64,000 nucleotides of DNA from Modestobacter sp. VKM Ac-2982 (GTDB taxonomy: Bacteria > Actinomycetota > Actinomycetes > Mycobacteriales > Geodermatophilaceae), in assembly GCF_026967935.1 (NCBI RefSeq), contig NZ_JAPVBL010000005.1:258994-322993 (forward strand). The letters are read 5' to 3'. Shown piece by piece: positions 34,706 to 44,418 of this stretch (positions are counted from its first letter, which is position 1; every line of letters starts with the position of its first letter). The notes under the pieces are model-generated. The model had not been told where the DNA came from, did no database searches, and saw only the letters and a list, made by a program, of their open reading frames with translations. A program made the translations under genes and the position numbers.

Positions 34706-35518
34706 GTGCTCGCCGGCCTCTCCCCCGCCCGTCGTCGTCTCGCGTCCGCGCTGCTCGCGCTGGTCGCGGTGGTGGCCGTCGCAGCCCTGACCGTCCCCCG
34801 GCTGATCGGCCCGGACGGCGGAGCCGGGCCGGCCGCGGTCGAGGAGACCACCCCGGGCCCGGTGCTGCTGGTGCCCGGGTACGGCGGGTCGGTCGGCTCG
34901 CTGCAGCCGCTCGCCGATCGGCTCACCGCCGGCGGACGGGACGCCACCGTCGTCCCGGTGCCGGGCGACGGCACCGGTGACCTGGCCGCCTCCGCGGCGG
35001 TGCTGGGCACCGCAGCCGACGCGGCGCTCGAGCGCACCGGTGCCGACAGCGTGGACGTCATCGGCTACTCCGCCGGTGGGGTCATCGCCCGGCTGTGGGC
35101 GGCCGACCGCGGAGCGGAGCAGGCCCGGCGGGTGCTCACCCTGGGCTCCCCGCACCATGGCACCGCCATCGCCGACCTGGCCGCCCGGTTCCTGGCCGCG
35201 GAGTGCCCGGACGCCTGCCAGCAGCTGACCACCGACAGTCCGCTGCTCGCCGAGTTGAACGCCGGCGACGAGACGCCGGCCGGGCCCAGCTGGGTCTCGG
35301 TGTGGACGACGCAGGACGAGACCGTCACGCCGCCGGCGTCGGCCGAGCTGGACGGCGCGCTGAACCTGCCGGTGCAGTCGGTGTGTGCCGACGCCGAGGT
35401 GTCGCACGGCCAGCTGCCCGCCGACGCGCTGGTCCAGGCGATCGTGCTCGCCCAGCTGGCCGCCGGGCCCCCGGTGGAGCTGGCCGCGGCTGACTGCAGC
35501 CGGCTCCGCCAGAGCTGA
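34706..35518 (+). CDS. Secreted or membrane-anchored alpha/beta hydrolase (lipase-like)
   Basis: The product (about 270 residues) has an N-terminal hydrophobic anchor or signal (LASALLALVAVVAVAALTV), then a lipase-class alpha/beta fold: VLLVPGYGGSVGSL (oxyanion region), VIGYSAGGVIARL with the nucleophilic Ser, and LGSPHHGT. Four Cys in the second half suggest disulfides outside the cell. GTG at 34706 has AGGGA about ten bases upstream; GTG at 34685 is an alternative. It probably hydrolyses esters at the cell surface. Confidence 0.83.
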   Translation: MLAGLSPARRRLASALLALVAVVAVAALTVPRLIGPDGGAGPAAVEETTPGPVLLVPGYGGSVGSLQPLADRLTAGGRDATVVPVPGDGTGDLAASAAVLGTAADAALERTGADSVDVIGYSAGGVIARLWAADRGAEQARRVLTLGSPHHGTAIADLAARFLAAECPDACQQLTTDSPLLAELNAGDETPAGPSWVSVWTTQDETVTPPASAELDGALNLPVQSVCADAEVSHGQLPADALVQAIVLAQLAAGPPVELAAADCSRLRQS

Positions 35519-35677
35519 CCGGTCCCGGCGAGGCGCCCCGCGGTGTGTTAGTTGCGCCGTGCACCCACATTGGGTGAAGAACGACGAGAATGGGCAATAC
35601 CGACAGTGCTGCGGTCATTACCGAGTGCAAGGCGCCAGGACGGCGCCGCTCTCGACCCCGCAGCCTCGGAGGCTCTC

Positions 35678-37276
35678 GTGCCCACCACCCCCGTCCCGTC
35701 CCGCCGCTGGGGCATCACCGCCAAGATCGTCACCGCAGTGGGCACAGCGGTGCTCGTCGCGGTGCTCGTCGGCCTCCTCGGCCTGCGCAGCCTGGGGGTC
35801 ACCGCCGACGCGACGACGTCCATGTACGGCAAGGAGCTCGTGGGCACCGCCCAGGTCGAGGAGGTGCGCTCGGACTTCTTCGCGATCCGCCTGGCCGGCA
35901 CGAACTACGCGGTGGCGACCACCGCAGCCGACCGGGCGGGCTACCTGCAGGCCCGGCAGGACGCCTACGCCGAGCTCGCCGCCGCCGCCGACCGGTACCT
36001 GGACACCAACCCGTCGACGGAGGGCCGCGCCCTGATCGAGAGCGTGCTGGACGGGATCACCGACTACCAGCAGGCGATGGTCGGACTCGACGCACTGGCC
36101 GACCGTGGCGACCTCGCCGGCTGGTCGGCAGCCCGGGAGGCGACGATCACCCCGATCGCCACGGAGATCATCGGCCACATCGACGAGCTGGCCGAGCAGC
36201 GTGCCGTCAACGCCGCCGCCACCGCGGCGTCCGCGACCGAGGAGTACGAGCACACCCGGACCCTCCTGGCGGTCGTCGTCGTCCTCGGGTCGCTCGCCGC
36301 GCTCACCGGCGGGGTCCTCGTCGCCCGGGCGATCACCCGCGGCCTGCGCCGGGTGCAGGCGACCGCGCAGGCCCTCGCCGCCGGCGACCTCACCCGCACG
36401 GCGGACGTCTCCTCCCGCGACGAGGTGGGCCAGACGGCGGCCGCCCTGGACGGCGCTCTCGCCCAGCTGCGGACCGTGATGGGGTCCGTGGCCGGGTCGG
36501 CCGACGCGGTCGCCGCCTCCTCGGAGGAGCTCAGCGCCTCCGCGGCGCAGATCTCGGCCGCCGCCGAGGAGACCGCCGCCCAGTCCGGCGCCGTCTCCAC
36601 TGCGGCGGAGGAGGTGTCACGCAACGTCGCCACCGTCGCGGCCGGCGCCGAGCAGATGGGCGCCTCCATCCGGGAGATCAGCCACAACGCCAGTGCGGCA
36701 GCCCGGATGGCTGCGGCCGCCGTGGCCGAGGCGCAGACCACCACCGGGACGATCGAGGCGCTGGGTGCCTCCAGCCAGGAGATCGGCGCGGTGGTCACGA
36801 CCATCACCTCGATCGCCGAGCAGACCAACCTGCTCGCCCTCAACGCCACCATCGAGGCCGCCCGGGCCGGTGCAGCGGGCGCCGGCTTCGCCGTGGTGGC
36901 CACCGAGGTCAAGGAGCTCGCCCAGGAGACCGCCCGCGCCACCGAGGACATCGCCCGGCGGGTGGCGACGATCCAGGGCGACACCGCGGGGGCGGTGGCC
37001 GCGATCGGCCGGATCAGCCAGGTGATCACGTCGATCAACGACTTCCAGCTCACCATCGCCAGCGCGGTGGAGGAGCAGACCGCGACGACGAACGAGATGT
37101 CGCGGTCGGTCCAGGAGGCCGCCGGCGGGACCACCGAGATCGCCGGGAACACCACCGGCGTCTCCGCCGCCGCCCGGTCGACGACCGAGGCGCTCGGCCA
37201 GACCCGGCTCGCCGTGGACGACCTCGCCCGGATGGCCGCCCACCTGCGTACCGGCATCAGCCGCTTCACCTGGTGA
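35678..37276 (+). CDS. Methyl-accepting chemotaxis protein (four-helix-bundle sensor type)
   Basis: The 532-residue receptor has a membrane helix near residues 12-33, an Ala-rich helical extracytoplasmic sensor (4HB-like, about 35-195), a second helix ([21 protein letters not shown]), a HAMP domain and a long signalling domain. The latter contains the conserved hairpin tip [21 protein letters not shown] at 35678 has GGAGG six bases upstream. No che genes are nearby. The ligand is unknown. A CACCCA-CAT-TGGGTG inverted repeat (35562-35576) lies in the leader. Confidence 0.93.
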   Translation: MPTTPVPSRRWGITAKIVTAVGTAVLVAVLVGLLGLRSLGVTADATTSMYGKELVGTAQVEEVRSDFFAIRLAGTNYAVATTAADRAGYLQARQDAYAELAAAADRYLDTNPSTEGRALIESVLDGITDYQQAMVGLDALADRGDLAGWSAAREATITPIATEIIGHIDELAEQRAVNAAATAASATEEYEHTRTLLAVVVVLGSLAALTGGVLVARAITRGLRRVQATAQALAAGDLTRTADVSSRDEVGQTAAALDGALAQLRTVMGSVAGSADAVAASSEELSASAAQISAAAEETAAQSGAVSTAAEEVSRNVATVAAGAEQMGASIREISHNASAAARMAAAAVAEAQTTTGTIEALGASSQEIGAVVTTITSIAEQTNLLALNATIEAARAGAAGAGFAVVATEVKELAQETARATEDIARRVATIQGDTAGAVAAIGRISQVITSINDFQLTIASAVEEQTATTNEMSRSVQEAAGGTTEIAGNTTGVSAAARSTTEALGQTRLAVDDLARMAAHLRTGISRFTW

Positions 37277-37299
37277 GGACGCCGGGCCGGGCCGACGAT

Positions 37300-37322
37300 G
37301 CCCCGGCCCGCTCGGCCGGGGC
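37300..37322 (+). terminator. Hairpin terminator after the chemoreceptor gene
   Basis: GCCCCGGCC (37300-37308) pairs with GGCCGGGGC (37314-37322) around a 5-base loop, 24 bases after the chemoreceptor stop. Confidence 0.65.
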
Positions 37323-37383
37323 AGGTCGCCCCCCGCGGTGCGTGCCCGTGAGTGCCCGACCCGCCGTCCGGCCGGTGGCCACC

Positions 37384-37389
37384 TAGGGT
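37384..37389 (+). promoter_or_regulatory. Predicted leaderless -10 element
   Basis: TAGGGT is followed by exactly seven bases and the ATG at 37397, the same layout as at 44406 and 61743. There is no Shine-Dalgarno sequence, as expected for a leaderless mRNA. Confidence 0.6.
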
Positions 37390-37396
37390 CGCGATC

Positions 37397-38011
37397 ATGG
37401 CCGCCCCGATCAGTGACGCCGTCGTCGTCGACGTCCTCCGCCGTGTCGACCGTGGGCTGAACCCGCTCGCCCAGCGGCTGGGGCGCCCTCCGCGGCTGTC
37501 CCCGGCCGAGCGGGCCGCCTGGTGGGCCGACCAGGTCAGCCGGGTGGCCGCCGGCGTCTCGGCCGCGCCGCGCTTCGCCGGCAAGCTGGCCGACCTGCTG
37601 CCGTTGCAGAACACGGTCGGCTCGGCGGTGCAGGCCCTCGTCGTCCTCGGGGTGGCCGGGGAACACGGCCTCGACCGCCCCGCGGACCGGGTGTCGCTGC
37701 TGGCCCGGGTGCTGCTGGACCGCGACCTGCCCGCCGACCGGGTCCAGCCGCTGCTGGACCGCAGCCGCGGGGTCTACGTCGACGAGGCGCTGGGCGAGGA
37801 CCGCTCCGGGGCGCGGGGCGTCGCGCGCAGCCTGTGGCGGGCCGCCCGGCTGCTCAGCCGGATCGACGACGCCCTGGACGCCCGGCCGAAGGGGAAGCTC
37901 CGGCACCGGGCGCTGGCCCAGTTCCCGGTCGTCGGGGTCGCCGGTGGCTACGCGGCCGAACGGCAGGGGCTGCGGCGGGCCGCGCTGGAGGCCGAGGAGC
38001 TGCTCAGCTGA
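37397..38011 (+). CDS. Conserved protein of unknown function
   Basis: The 204-residue protein is mostly helical, with [56 protein letters not shown] segments and a moderately hydrophobic central stretch, and no signal peptide. I do not recognise a functional domain. Its last eight bases overlap the 3' end of the convergent metF gene, so the two transcripts are mutually antisense there. Confidence 0.75.
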   Translation: MAAPISDAVVVDVLRRVDRGLNPLAQRLGRPPRLSPAERAAWWADQVSRVAAGVSAAPRFAGKLADLLPLQNTVGSAVQALVVLGVAGEHGLDRPADRVSLLARVLLDRDLPADRVQPLLDRSRGVYVDEALGEDRSGARGVARSLWRAARLLSRIDDALDARPKGKLRHRALAQFPVVGVAGGYAAERQGLRRAALEAEELLS

Positions 38012-38906
38012 CCAGGTCCGCGCCGGCCAGGTTGGTGTAGACCTCCCGCGTCGCCGTCGACCGGTTCATGGTGATGAAGTGGATGCCGGGGACGCCCTCG
38101 TCCAGCAGCTGCCGGCACATCTGGGTGGCCACCTCGACACCGAGCGCCCGCACCGCGCGCTTGTCCTCGGGGCGGTCGCCGTCCAGCGCGGCGAACCGCT
38201 CGGCCAGGTCCGCCGGGAACGCCTGCCCGGACAGCTGCACGATCCTGGTGATCTGCCGGGCGTTGGTCACCGGCATCACCCCGGCGAGGACCGGCACGTC
38301 GCAGCCACGGGCCGCGACCCGGTCCCGCAGCCGGAGGTAGTCCTCGACCCGGAAGAACATCTGGGTGATGGCGAAGTCGGCTCCGGCCCGGCACTTCGCG
38401 ACGAACATGTCGGTGTCGGTGTCGAAGTCCGCCGAGCGGGGGTGCCGCTCGGGGAAGGCGGCCACGCCGACGGAGAAGTCGCCGATGCCCTTGATCAGCT
38501 CGACCAGCTCGGCGGCGTACCGCAGGCCCTGCGGGTGGGCCACCCACTCCCCCTGCGGGTCCGCGCCCGGCGGGTCACCGCGCAACGCGAGCAGGTTCCG
38601 CACCCCCGCAGCCGCGAGCCGGCTCACCACGTGCCGGAGCTCGGCGACGCTGTGGTCGACCGCGGTCAGGTGGGCCATCGGGAGCATCGTGGTGTCGGTG
38701 GCGATGCGCTCGGTCACCGACACGGTGCCCTCGCGGGTCGACCCGCCCGCGCCGTAGGTCACCGACACGAACGAGGGCCGCAGCTGCTCCAGCTGGCGCA
38801 GCGCCGTCCACAGCTGCGTCTCCGCCGCCGCGTCGCGCGGGGGGAAGAACTCGAAGGACCAGGTGGGCCGCTCGGTCTGGAGCAGCTCGCGCACGGTGCC
38901 GGTCAT
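38004..38906 (-). CDS. metF: 5,10-methylenetetrahydrofolate reductase (MetF)
   Basis: The 300-residue TIM-barrel flavoenzyme reduces methylenetetrahydrofolate to methyltetrahydrofolate for methionine synthesis. Typical segments are SFEFFPPRD near the N-terminus, [33 protein letters not shown] and [15 protein letters not shown] at 38906 is the natural start. The gene beside an idsA-type synthase mirrors Rv2172c/Rv2173 in mycobacteria. The bidirectional region 38907-39075 holds the promoters of both divergent genes. Confidence 0.94.
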   Translation of the reverse strand: MTGTVRELLQTERPTWSFEFFPPRDAAAETQLWTALRQLEQLRPSFVSVTYGAGGSTREGTVSVTERIATDTTMLPMAHLTAVDHSVAELRHVVSRLAAAGVRNLLALRGDPPGADPQGEWVAHPQGLRYAAELVELIKGIGDFSVGVAAFPERHPRSADFDTDTDMFVAKCRAGADFAITQMFFRVEDYLRLRDRVAARGCDVPVLAGVMPVTNARQITRIVQLSGQAFPADLAERFAALDGDRPEDKRAVRALGVEVATQMCRQLLDEGVPGIHFITMNRSTATREVYTNLAGADLVS

Positions 38907-39075
38907 GGCAGGCGAGCCTACGGGCGCGCGGGCCGCCGGCCACGCACCGACCGCTGCAGGTGGCGACCCGGCCGGGTGCATCCACCGGCGGGGTCGCGGC
39001 AGAAGCAACCCCGGACGGCCCACGGACGGCCCGCGACACGGCGGACCGGCGGGGCCGGGCGGAGGAGGAGACCCA

Positions 39076-40275
39076 GTGGAGATGACGGCCGCACCAGCAA
39101 GGGTGAACGGGCAGCGTCCGATCACGGCGGGCGATACTGGCCCGGTGACCGCCGGGACCCAACGCCGCCAGCCGCCCGTCCGGGTCCCGGTCCAGCCGGG
39201 GGCCGCCGACGAGGAGCGGGTCCGCGCGGCGGTCGCCGCCGCGCTGGCCGGGTTCCTGGCCGAGCAGCGGCAGACCCTGGCTGCGATGGACGACTCCCTC
39301 GTCCCGGTCGTCGACGAGGTCTGTGCCCTGGCCGAGGGCGGGAAGCGGCTGCGGCCGCTGTTCGCCTACTGGGGCTGGCGCGGGGCCGCGGCCGGTGCGG
39401 CCGGCGTCGCCGAAGCCGACGCCGACGTGCTGCGCGCCGTCGCCGCGGTGGAGTTCGTACACGCCAGTGCGCTGGTCCACGACGACGTGATGGACGGCGC
39501 CCTGACCCGCCGCGCCCGCCCGGCCACCCACATCGGCTTCGCGACCCGGCACGTCGACGCCGGTCTGCACGGCGACGCCACCGGTTTCGGGGTCGGGGCC
39601 GCGATCCTCGTCGGTGACCTGGCCCTGGTCTGGTCCGACGAGCTGCTGCGCCGGTCGGGCATCTCCGCGGCCGCGCTGTCCCGGGCCCGGGGGGTCTGGG
39701 ACACCATGCGCACCGAGGTCACCGCCGGGCAGTACCTGGACCTGCTGCGCGCCGCCGGTGGGCTGCCCGGGCCCGGGGGCGCCCTGACCGTGGCCCGGTA
39801 CAAGAGCGCCGGTTACACGGTGCAGCGGCCGCTGCAGCTCGGCGCCGCGATCGCCGGGGCCGGCCCCGACGTCAGCGAGGCCTACACCGCCATCGGCCTG
39901 CCGCTGGGCGAGGCATTCCAGCTCCGCGACGACGTGCTGGGCGTCTTCGGCGACCCCGCCGTCACCGGCAAGTCCGTGGACGACGACCTGCGCGAGGGCA
40001 AGCAGACGCTGCTGATCGCGCTGGCCGAGGAGCGGGCCGGCGAGGCCGGCCGGCGGCTGTTGACCCGGGCGCTCGGCGACCCGGACGCCGGCCCGGAGCA
40101 GCTGGCCGCGCTGCGCACCCTGCTCGAGGAGACCGGCGCCCGCAGCCGGGTGGAGGAGCGGATCGCCGACCGGACCGCCGTGGCCCGCGCGGCGATCGCC
40201 GCGGCACCCATCAGGGACGAGGCGCGCGCCGCGCTGGACGCCCTCGCCGTGGCCGCCACCATCCGCACCGCGTGA
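39076..40275 (+). CDS. Geranylgeranyl/polyprenyl diphosphate synthase
   Basis: The 399-residue all-alpha prenyltransferase condenses isopentenyl units into the C20 precursor of carotenoids. It has the first Asp-rich motif in [15 protein letters not shown] and the second in [13 protein letters not shown], with GGKRLRPLF near the N-terminus. GTG at 39076 is chosen because GGAGGAG lies five bases upstream; an ATG follows at 39082. The stop overlaps the crtI GTG. Context with crtI and crtB makes GGPP the likely product; mycobacterial idsA2 is the positional counterpart. Confidence 0.92.
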   Translation: MEMTAAPARVNGQRPITAGDTGPVTAGTQRRQPPVRVPVQPGAADEERVRAAVAAALAGFLAEQRQTLAAMDDSLVPVVDEVCALAEGGKRLRPLFAYWGWRGAAAGAAGVAEADADVLRAVAAVEFVHASALVHDDVMDGALTRRARPATHIGFATRHVDAGLHGDATGFGVGAAILVGDLALVWSDELLRRSGISAAALSRARGVWDTMRTEVTAGQYLDLLRAAGGLPGPGGALTVARYKSAGYTVQRPLQLGAAIAGAGPDVSEAYTAIGLPLGEAFQLRDDVLGVFGDPAVTGKSVDDDLREGKQTLLIALAEERAGEAGRRLLTRALGDPDAGPEQLAALRTLLEETGARSRVEERIADRTAVARAAIAAAPIRDEARAALDALAVAATIRTA

Positions 40276-41774
40276 GCAGGACCCTGCGCACCGTCCCCGG
40301 GCGCACCGACCGGATCGTCGTGATCGGGGCCGGCCTGGCCGGCCTCTCCGCGGCGCTGCGGCTGCGCGGCGCCGGACGGGAGGTCACCGTCGTCGACCGC
40401 TGCCCCGGCCCCGGGGGGCGGGCCGGCCGGGTCGAGCGCTCCGGGTACGCCCTGGACACCGGTCCCTCGGTGTTCACCGCCCCCGAGCTGGTCGCCGACG
40501 CCTTCGCCGCGGTCGGCGAGACGATGTCCGACCGGCTGACCCTCACCGCGCTGGACACCACCTACCGGGCCCAGTTCGCCGACGGGTCGCACCTGGACGT
40601 GCACGCCGACCGGACCGCCTTCGCCGCCGAGGTCGAGCGGCTGTGCGGCGCCGGTGAGGCCGCGGCCCTGCTCCACTACCTCGACGACCTCGCCGAGCTC
40701 TACGAGCTGCAGCTGCGCACGTTCATCGACCGCAACCTGGACTCCCCGCTGGACCTGCTGGGCCCCGAGCTGCTGTCCCTGGTCCGCCGCGGTGGGTTCC
40801 GCCGGCTGTCCAAGCACGTCGAGGCGGCGTTCACCGACGACCGGCTGCGCCGGCTGTTCAGCTTCCAGGCGCTCTACGCCGGGGTCTCCCCGTTCCGGGC
40901 GATCGCCGCCTACGCGGTCATCGCCCAGCTGGACATCGGGGCCGGGGTCTGGCACCCGCAGGGCGGGATCGGCGCCGTCCCCCGGGCGATGGCCGCCGCC
41001 GCCGCGGACGCCGGGGTGCAGTTCCGCTACGGCACGGAGGTGGCCGAGCTGGAGCTGGCCGGCGGCCGGGTCACCGGGGTGGCGCTCGAGGGCGGGGACC
41101 TGCTGCCCGCCGACGCCGTCGTGGTCACCGCCGACGCCCCGCACCGGCTGGTGCCCGGGCTGCGCGGGCCGCGACGCCCGGTCTACTCGCCGTCCTGCGT
41201 GGCGCTGCACCTGGGCGTGCGCGCCGAGCTGCCCGGCCAGGCGCACCACACGATCAGCTTCGGCGCGGCCTGGGAGCAGGTCTTCGCCGAGCTGACCCGC
41301 GACGGCCGCCCGATGAGCGACCCGAGCCTGCTGATCAGCATGCCGTCGGTGACCGACCGCTCGCTCGCCCCCGAGGGTGGCCAGGTGCTCAGCGTCGTCG
41401 CCCCGACCCCGAACCTGGACCGGCGCAGCGGCGGCAACCCGGACCTGGACTGGCCGGCACTGGCCCCCCGCTACCGCGAGGAGCTGCTGGCCACCCTCGA
41501 GGCACGTGGCTGGACCGGGATCGGCGGGTCGATCGAGGTCGAGGAGCTGCTCACCCCGGTCGACTGGGCCGCCCAGGGCATGGCCGCGGGCACCCCGTTC
41601 GCGCTGGCGCACACCTTCGGGCAGACCGGGCCGTTCCGCCCGTCCACGCTGCCCCGCAGCGGGCCGGAGAACGTCGTCCTGGCCGGTTCGTCGGTCCAGC
41701 CCGGCGTCGGGGTGCCGATGGTGGTGATCAGCGGCCGGCTGGCCGCCGAGCGGATCACGGGGGCGCAGGGATGA
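40272..41774 (+). CDS. crtI: Phytoene desaturase CrtI
   Basis: CrtI introduces double bonds into phytoene to give neurosporene or lycopene-type products at the membrane. The 500-residue protein has the FAD motif IVVIGAGLAGLSAALRLRGAG at residues 15-35, the GPGGRAGRVE block, and a C-terminal VLAGSSVQPGVGVPMVVISGR signature. GTG at 40272 overlaps the synthase stop (GTGA), and its own TGA overlaps the crtB ATG, so the three genes are translationally linked. Confidence 0.94.
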   Translation: MSRTLRTVPGRTDRIVVIGAGLAGLSAALRLRGAGREVTVVDRCPGPGGRAGRVERSGYALDTGPSVFTAPELVADAFAAVGETMSDRLTLTALDTTYRAQFADGSHLDVHADRTAFAAEVERLCGAGEAAALLHYLDDLAELYELQLRTFIDRNLDSPLDLLGPELLSLVRRGGFRRLSKHVEAAFTDDRLRRLFSFQALYAGVSPFRAIAAYAVIAQLDIGAGVWHPQGGIGAVPRAMAAAAADAGVQFRYGTEVAELELAGGRVTGVALEGGDLLPADAVVVTADAPHRLVPGLRGPRRPVYSPSCVALHLGVRAELPGQAHHTISFGAAWEQVFAELTRDGRPMSDPSLLISMPSVTDRSLAPEGGQVLSVVAPTPNLDRRSGGNPDLDWPALAPRYREELLATLEARGWTGIGGSIEVEELLTPVDWAAQGMAAGTPFALAHTFGQTGPFRPSTLPRSGPENVVLAGSSVQPGVGVPMVVISGRLAAERITGAQG

Positions 41775-42721
41775 CCACCGCACCGCCTCCCACCCGGGTA
41801 CAGCAACAGGCCCAGCTGGACGCCGCCTATGCCGTGTGCCGCGGGATCGCCGCCGAGCACGGCAAGTCCTACTTCCTGGCCACCCGTCTGCTCACCCCGG
41901 ACCGCCGGGCCGCGATTCACGCGCTGTACGCCGCCGCCCGGGTGGCCGACGACATCGTCGACGTCGGCGCCGACCTGCCCGGCCGGGACCCCGAGAGCGA
42001 GTTGCTGGCCTGGTCGAAGGCGGCGCTGGAGGAGGTCGAAGCCGGCTGGTCCGACGACCCGGTGCGGCTGGCGCTGGTGCACACCTACCGCCGCTACGAC
42101 ATCCCGATCGAGCACCTGGTCGACTTCCTGGCCGCGATGACCAGCGACCTCGACGTCAGCGGCTACGCCGACCTGGCCGCCCTGGACCGGTACATGTGGG
42201 GCTCGGCGTCGGTCATCGGCCTGCAGGTGCTCCCGGTGCTGGGCACCGCCCCCGGGGTCGCCCGGGAGGAGGCCGCACCGCACGCGATCGCGCTGGGCGA
42301 GGCGTTCCAGCTGACCAACTTCCTGCGCGACGTCGCCGAGGACGTCGACCGCGGCCGGGTGTACCTGCCGGCGGACCTGATGGCCGAGCACGGGGTCACC
42401 CGGGAGCAGCTGGCCGCCAAGCGGCACTCCCCCGGCTTCGCCGAGCTGATGCGGGAGATGGTCGCGGTCACCCGGCGCCGCTACGACGACGCGGCACCGG
42501 GCACGCCGATGCTGGCCCGCGAGTCCCGGGACTGCGTGCGCGCGGCCACCGCCCTCTACGGCGGGATCCTCACCGAGATCGAGCGCGCCGACCACCGGGT
42601 GCTGGACCGCCGGGTGCGGGTGTCCAAGCCGCGCCGTCTGGCCGTGTTCGCCCGCCGGTTGACCGCCGCCCAGCTGGCGAGGGTGAGCAGCACCAGGGCG
42701 AGGCCGAACAACGCGAGGTAG
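41771..42721 (+). CDS. crtB: Phytoene synthase CrtB
   Basis: CrtB joins two geranylgeranyl diphosphates head-to-head into phytoene. The 316-residue product has both Asp-rich motifs, AARVADDIVD and NFLRDVAEDVDRGRVYLP, with YMWGSASVIG between them. ATG overlaps the crtI stop. The gene ends in TAG, one of the ordinary UAG stops in the window. A conserved HTH gene lies convergently 24 bases downstream. Confidence 0.95.
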   Translation: MTTAPPPTRVQQQAQLDAAYAVCRGIAAEHGKSYFLATRLLTPDRRAAIHALYAAARVADDIVDVGADLPGRDPESELLAWSKAALEEVEAGWSDDPVRLALVHTYRRYDIPIEHLVDFLAAMTSDLDVSGYADLAALDRYMWGSASVIGLQVLPVLGTAPGVAREEAAPHAIALGEAFQLTNFLRDVAEDVDRGRVYLPADLMAEHGVTREQLAAKRHSPGFAELMREMVAVTRRRYDDAAPGTPMLARESRDCVRAATALYGGILTEIERADHRVLDRRVRVSKPRRLAVFARRLTAAQLARVSSTRARPNNAR

Positions 42722-42745
42722 GTCAGGTGCCCCGTCAGCGGGTGG

Positions 42746-43069
42746 CTACAGCGCCAGGGCCTGGGCCCGGCGGGTGACCTCGGTGTGCCGGTCGTCCCGC
42801 AGGGCCTGCACCGGGGTGCCCGGCAGCGAGTCGTCCTCGCGGAACAGCCACTCGAAGGCCTCCTCGTCGGTGAAGCGGCCGTCGTAGAGCACCGTGAGCA
42901 GGCCGGGCAGGTGCTTGAGGATGACCCCGTCCTGCACGAAGTCCACCGGGATCTTGCTGTTGCCGCTGCCGGGCACGGCCATGAGCTTCCGCTCGGCGAT
43001 CAGCTGACGGACCTTGTTCGTCGAGACGCCGAGCTGCTCGGCGACCTCCGCGGGGGTGTACGTGTCCAT
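42746..43069 (-). CDS. Rv2175c-like small DNA-binding protein (MerR/excisionase-type wHTH)
   Basis: The 107-residue protein begins with a helix-turn-helix (YTPAEVAEQLGVSTNKVRQLIAERKLMAV) and continues with the Rv2175c-type segment VILKHLPGLLTVLYDGRFTDEEAFEWLF and a C-terminal RRAQALAL. In M. tuberculosis the homologue lies next to pknL and is a PknL substrate; here a PknL-like kinase is 1.3 kb away. The N-terminal tail present in Rv2175c is missing. Only 13 bases separate its ATG from the divergent oxidase ATG, inside a palindrome, so it could control both genes. Confidence 0.88.
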   Translation of the reverse strand: MDTYTPAEVAEQLGVSTNKVRQLIAERKLMAVPGSGNSKIPVDFVQDGVILKHLPGLLTVLYDGRFTDEEAFEWLFREDDSLPGTPVQALRDDRHTEVTRRAQALAL

Positions 43070-43086
43070 AGGCTGCCAGCCTATGG
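43066..43086. promoter_or_regulatory. Palindrome spanning two divergent start codons
   Basis: CCATAGGCT (43066-43074) and AGCCTATGG (43078-43086) form a perfect inverted repeat with a 3-base centre. Each arm contains an ATG start codon: minus-strand at 43069, plus-strand at 43083. No Shine-Dalgarno can fit for either gene outside this repeat. It is a candidate operator for the adjacent HTH protein. Confidence 0.7.
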
Positions 43087-44237
43087 CGCACAGTGCAGCC
43101 CCGGCGAACGGTCCCCGGCTCAGCCAGCCCCAGCGGGGCAGCGATGCCCCGGCCACCCCGGACGATCCCGGCCGCGAGCCGCCGTACCTCGACCTCGACG
43201 CGCTCGCCGAGCGGGCCAGGGAGCTGTTGCCGGCCGACGTCGCCGACTACTACGCCGGCGGCGCCGGCGCCGAGACCACCCTGGCCGAGGCGCCGGCCGC
43301 CTGGCGGGCGTGGCGGCTGCGCCCCCGGGTGCTGCGCGGGGTCGCGAGCGCGCAGCTGGGCACCACGCTGCTGGGCGCGGAGGTGGCCACCCCGATCGGG
43401 GTCGCCCCGTGGGCCTACCAGGCGATGGCGCACCCGGACGGCGAGCTGGCCACCGCCCGCGGCGCGGCCACGACCGGTGCGCTGATGACCGTGTCGACCA
43501 GCGCGACGACCTCGCTGGAGGAGGTCGCCGCGGCCCGCCCGGCCGGGCCGCGCTGGTTCCAGCTGTACCGGCTGCACTCCCCCGCCCACACCGACGACCT
43601 GGCCCGCCGCGCCGGGCAGGCGGGCTACGGCGCGCTCGTCCTCACCGTCGACCTGCCGGTGCTCGGCCGCCGGCACCGCGACCTGCGGCACGACTTCGCG
43701 CTGCCCGCCGGCCTCCGGCTGGCCAACCACCCGCCCGTGACCGGGACCCAGCCGCCACTGGCGGCCGCCGAGACGCCGACCTGGACCTTCGCCGACATCG
43801 GCCGGTTCGCCGACGTCTCCGGGCTCCCGGTGGTGGTCAAGGGGGTGCTGCGCGGAGACGACGCGGCCCGCTGCGTGGCCGCCGGGGCCGCGGCGGTGTG
43901 GGTCTCCACGCACGGCGGGCGGCAGGCCGACCCGGCGGTCGCCAGCGCCGAGGCGCTGCCGGAGGTGGTCGAGGCGGTCGCGGACGAGGCCGAGGTCTAC
44001 GTCGACGGGGGGATCCGCACCGGGTCCGACGTCCTCACCGCCCTGGCGCTGGGCGCCCGGGCGGTCTTCCTCGGCCGGCCCACGGTGTGGGGGCTGGCCA
44101 CCGGGGGCGCCGACGGCGTGGCCCGGGTGCTCAGCGGGCTGAGCGAGGAGCTGGCCCACACCATGGCCCTGTGTGGAGTCGACGACGTGCGCGCGGTGCC
44201 GCGCGACACCGTCACCCGGCCGTGGCCCGGCCGCTGA
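43083..44237 (+). CDS. FMN-dependent alpha-hydroxy-acid oxidase/dehydrogenase
   Basis: The 384-residue TIM-barrel protein is of the lactate oxidase/glycolate oxidase/lactate monooxygenase family, which oxidises 2-hydroxy acids using FMN. Visible motifs are ADYYAGGAGAETTL, TPIGVAPWAYQAMAHPDGE, WFQLYRL, VVKGVLRGDDA and the active-site STHGGRQADP, where the usual Asn of SNHGGRQ is Thr; the catalytic His is kept. The last part YVDGGIRTGSDVLTALALGARAVFLGRP binds FMN phosphate. The natural substrate cannot be told from sequence. Confidence 0.9.
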   Translation: MAHSAAPANGPRLSQPQRGSDAPATPDDPGREPPYLDLDALAERARELLPADVADYYAGGAGAETTLAEAPAAWRAWRLRPRVLRGVASAQLGTTLLGAEVATPIGVAPWAYQAMAHPDGELATARGAATTGALMTVSTSATTSLEEVAAARPAGPRWFQLYRLHSPAHTDDLARRAGQAGYGALVLTVDLPVLGRRHRDLRHDFALPAGLRLANHPPVTGTQPPLAAAETPTWTFADIGRFADVSGLPVVVKGVLRGDDAARCVAAGAAAVWVSTHGGRQADPAVASAEALPEVVEAVADEAEVYVDGGIRTGSDVLTALALGARAVFLGRPTVWGLATGGADGVARVLSGLSEELAHTMALCGVDDVRAVPRDTVTRPWPGR

Positions 44238-44405
44238 ACAGCGGGTCGGCGCGCCGTCCGGGCACAGCCGCCCCACTGGCCACCGGCGCCCCGGAGCGAC
44301 CACCTCGGGCGACCCCACGCGTCCACCTGGTCACTCCAGGTCCCTGGAGTCCAGACCGTGACCTGGCAGCTCGCGTCGTTCGGGCCACGCACCCCGATCC
44401 GCTCT

Positions 44406-44411
44406 TAGACT
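44406..44411 (+). promoter_or_regulatory. Predicted leaderless -10 element of the PASTA kinase gene
   Basis: TAGACT is followed by seven bases and the GTG at 44419. No -35 consensus is seen. The 181-bp region 44238-44418 holds no other element I can name. Confidence 0.65.
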
Positions 44412-44418
44412 CGCCGGC

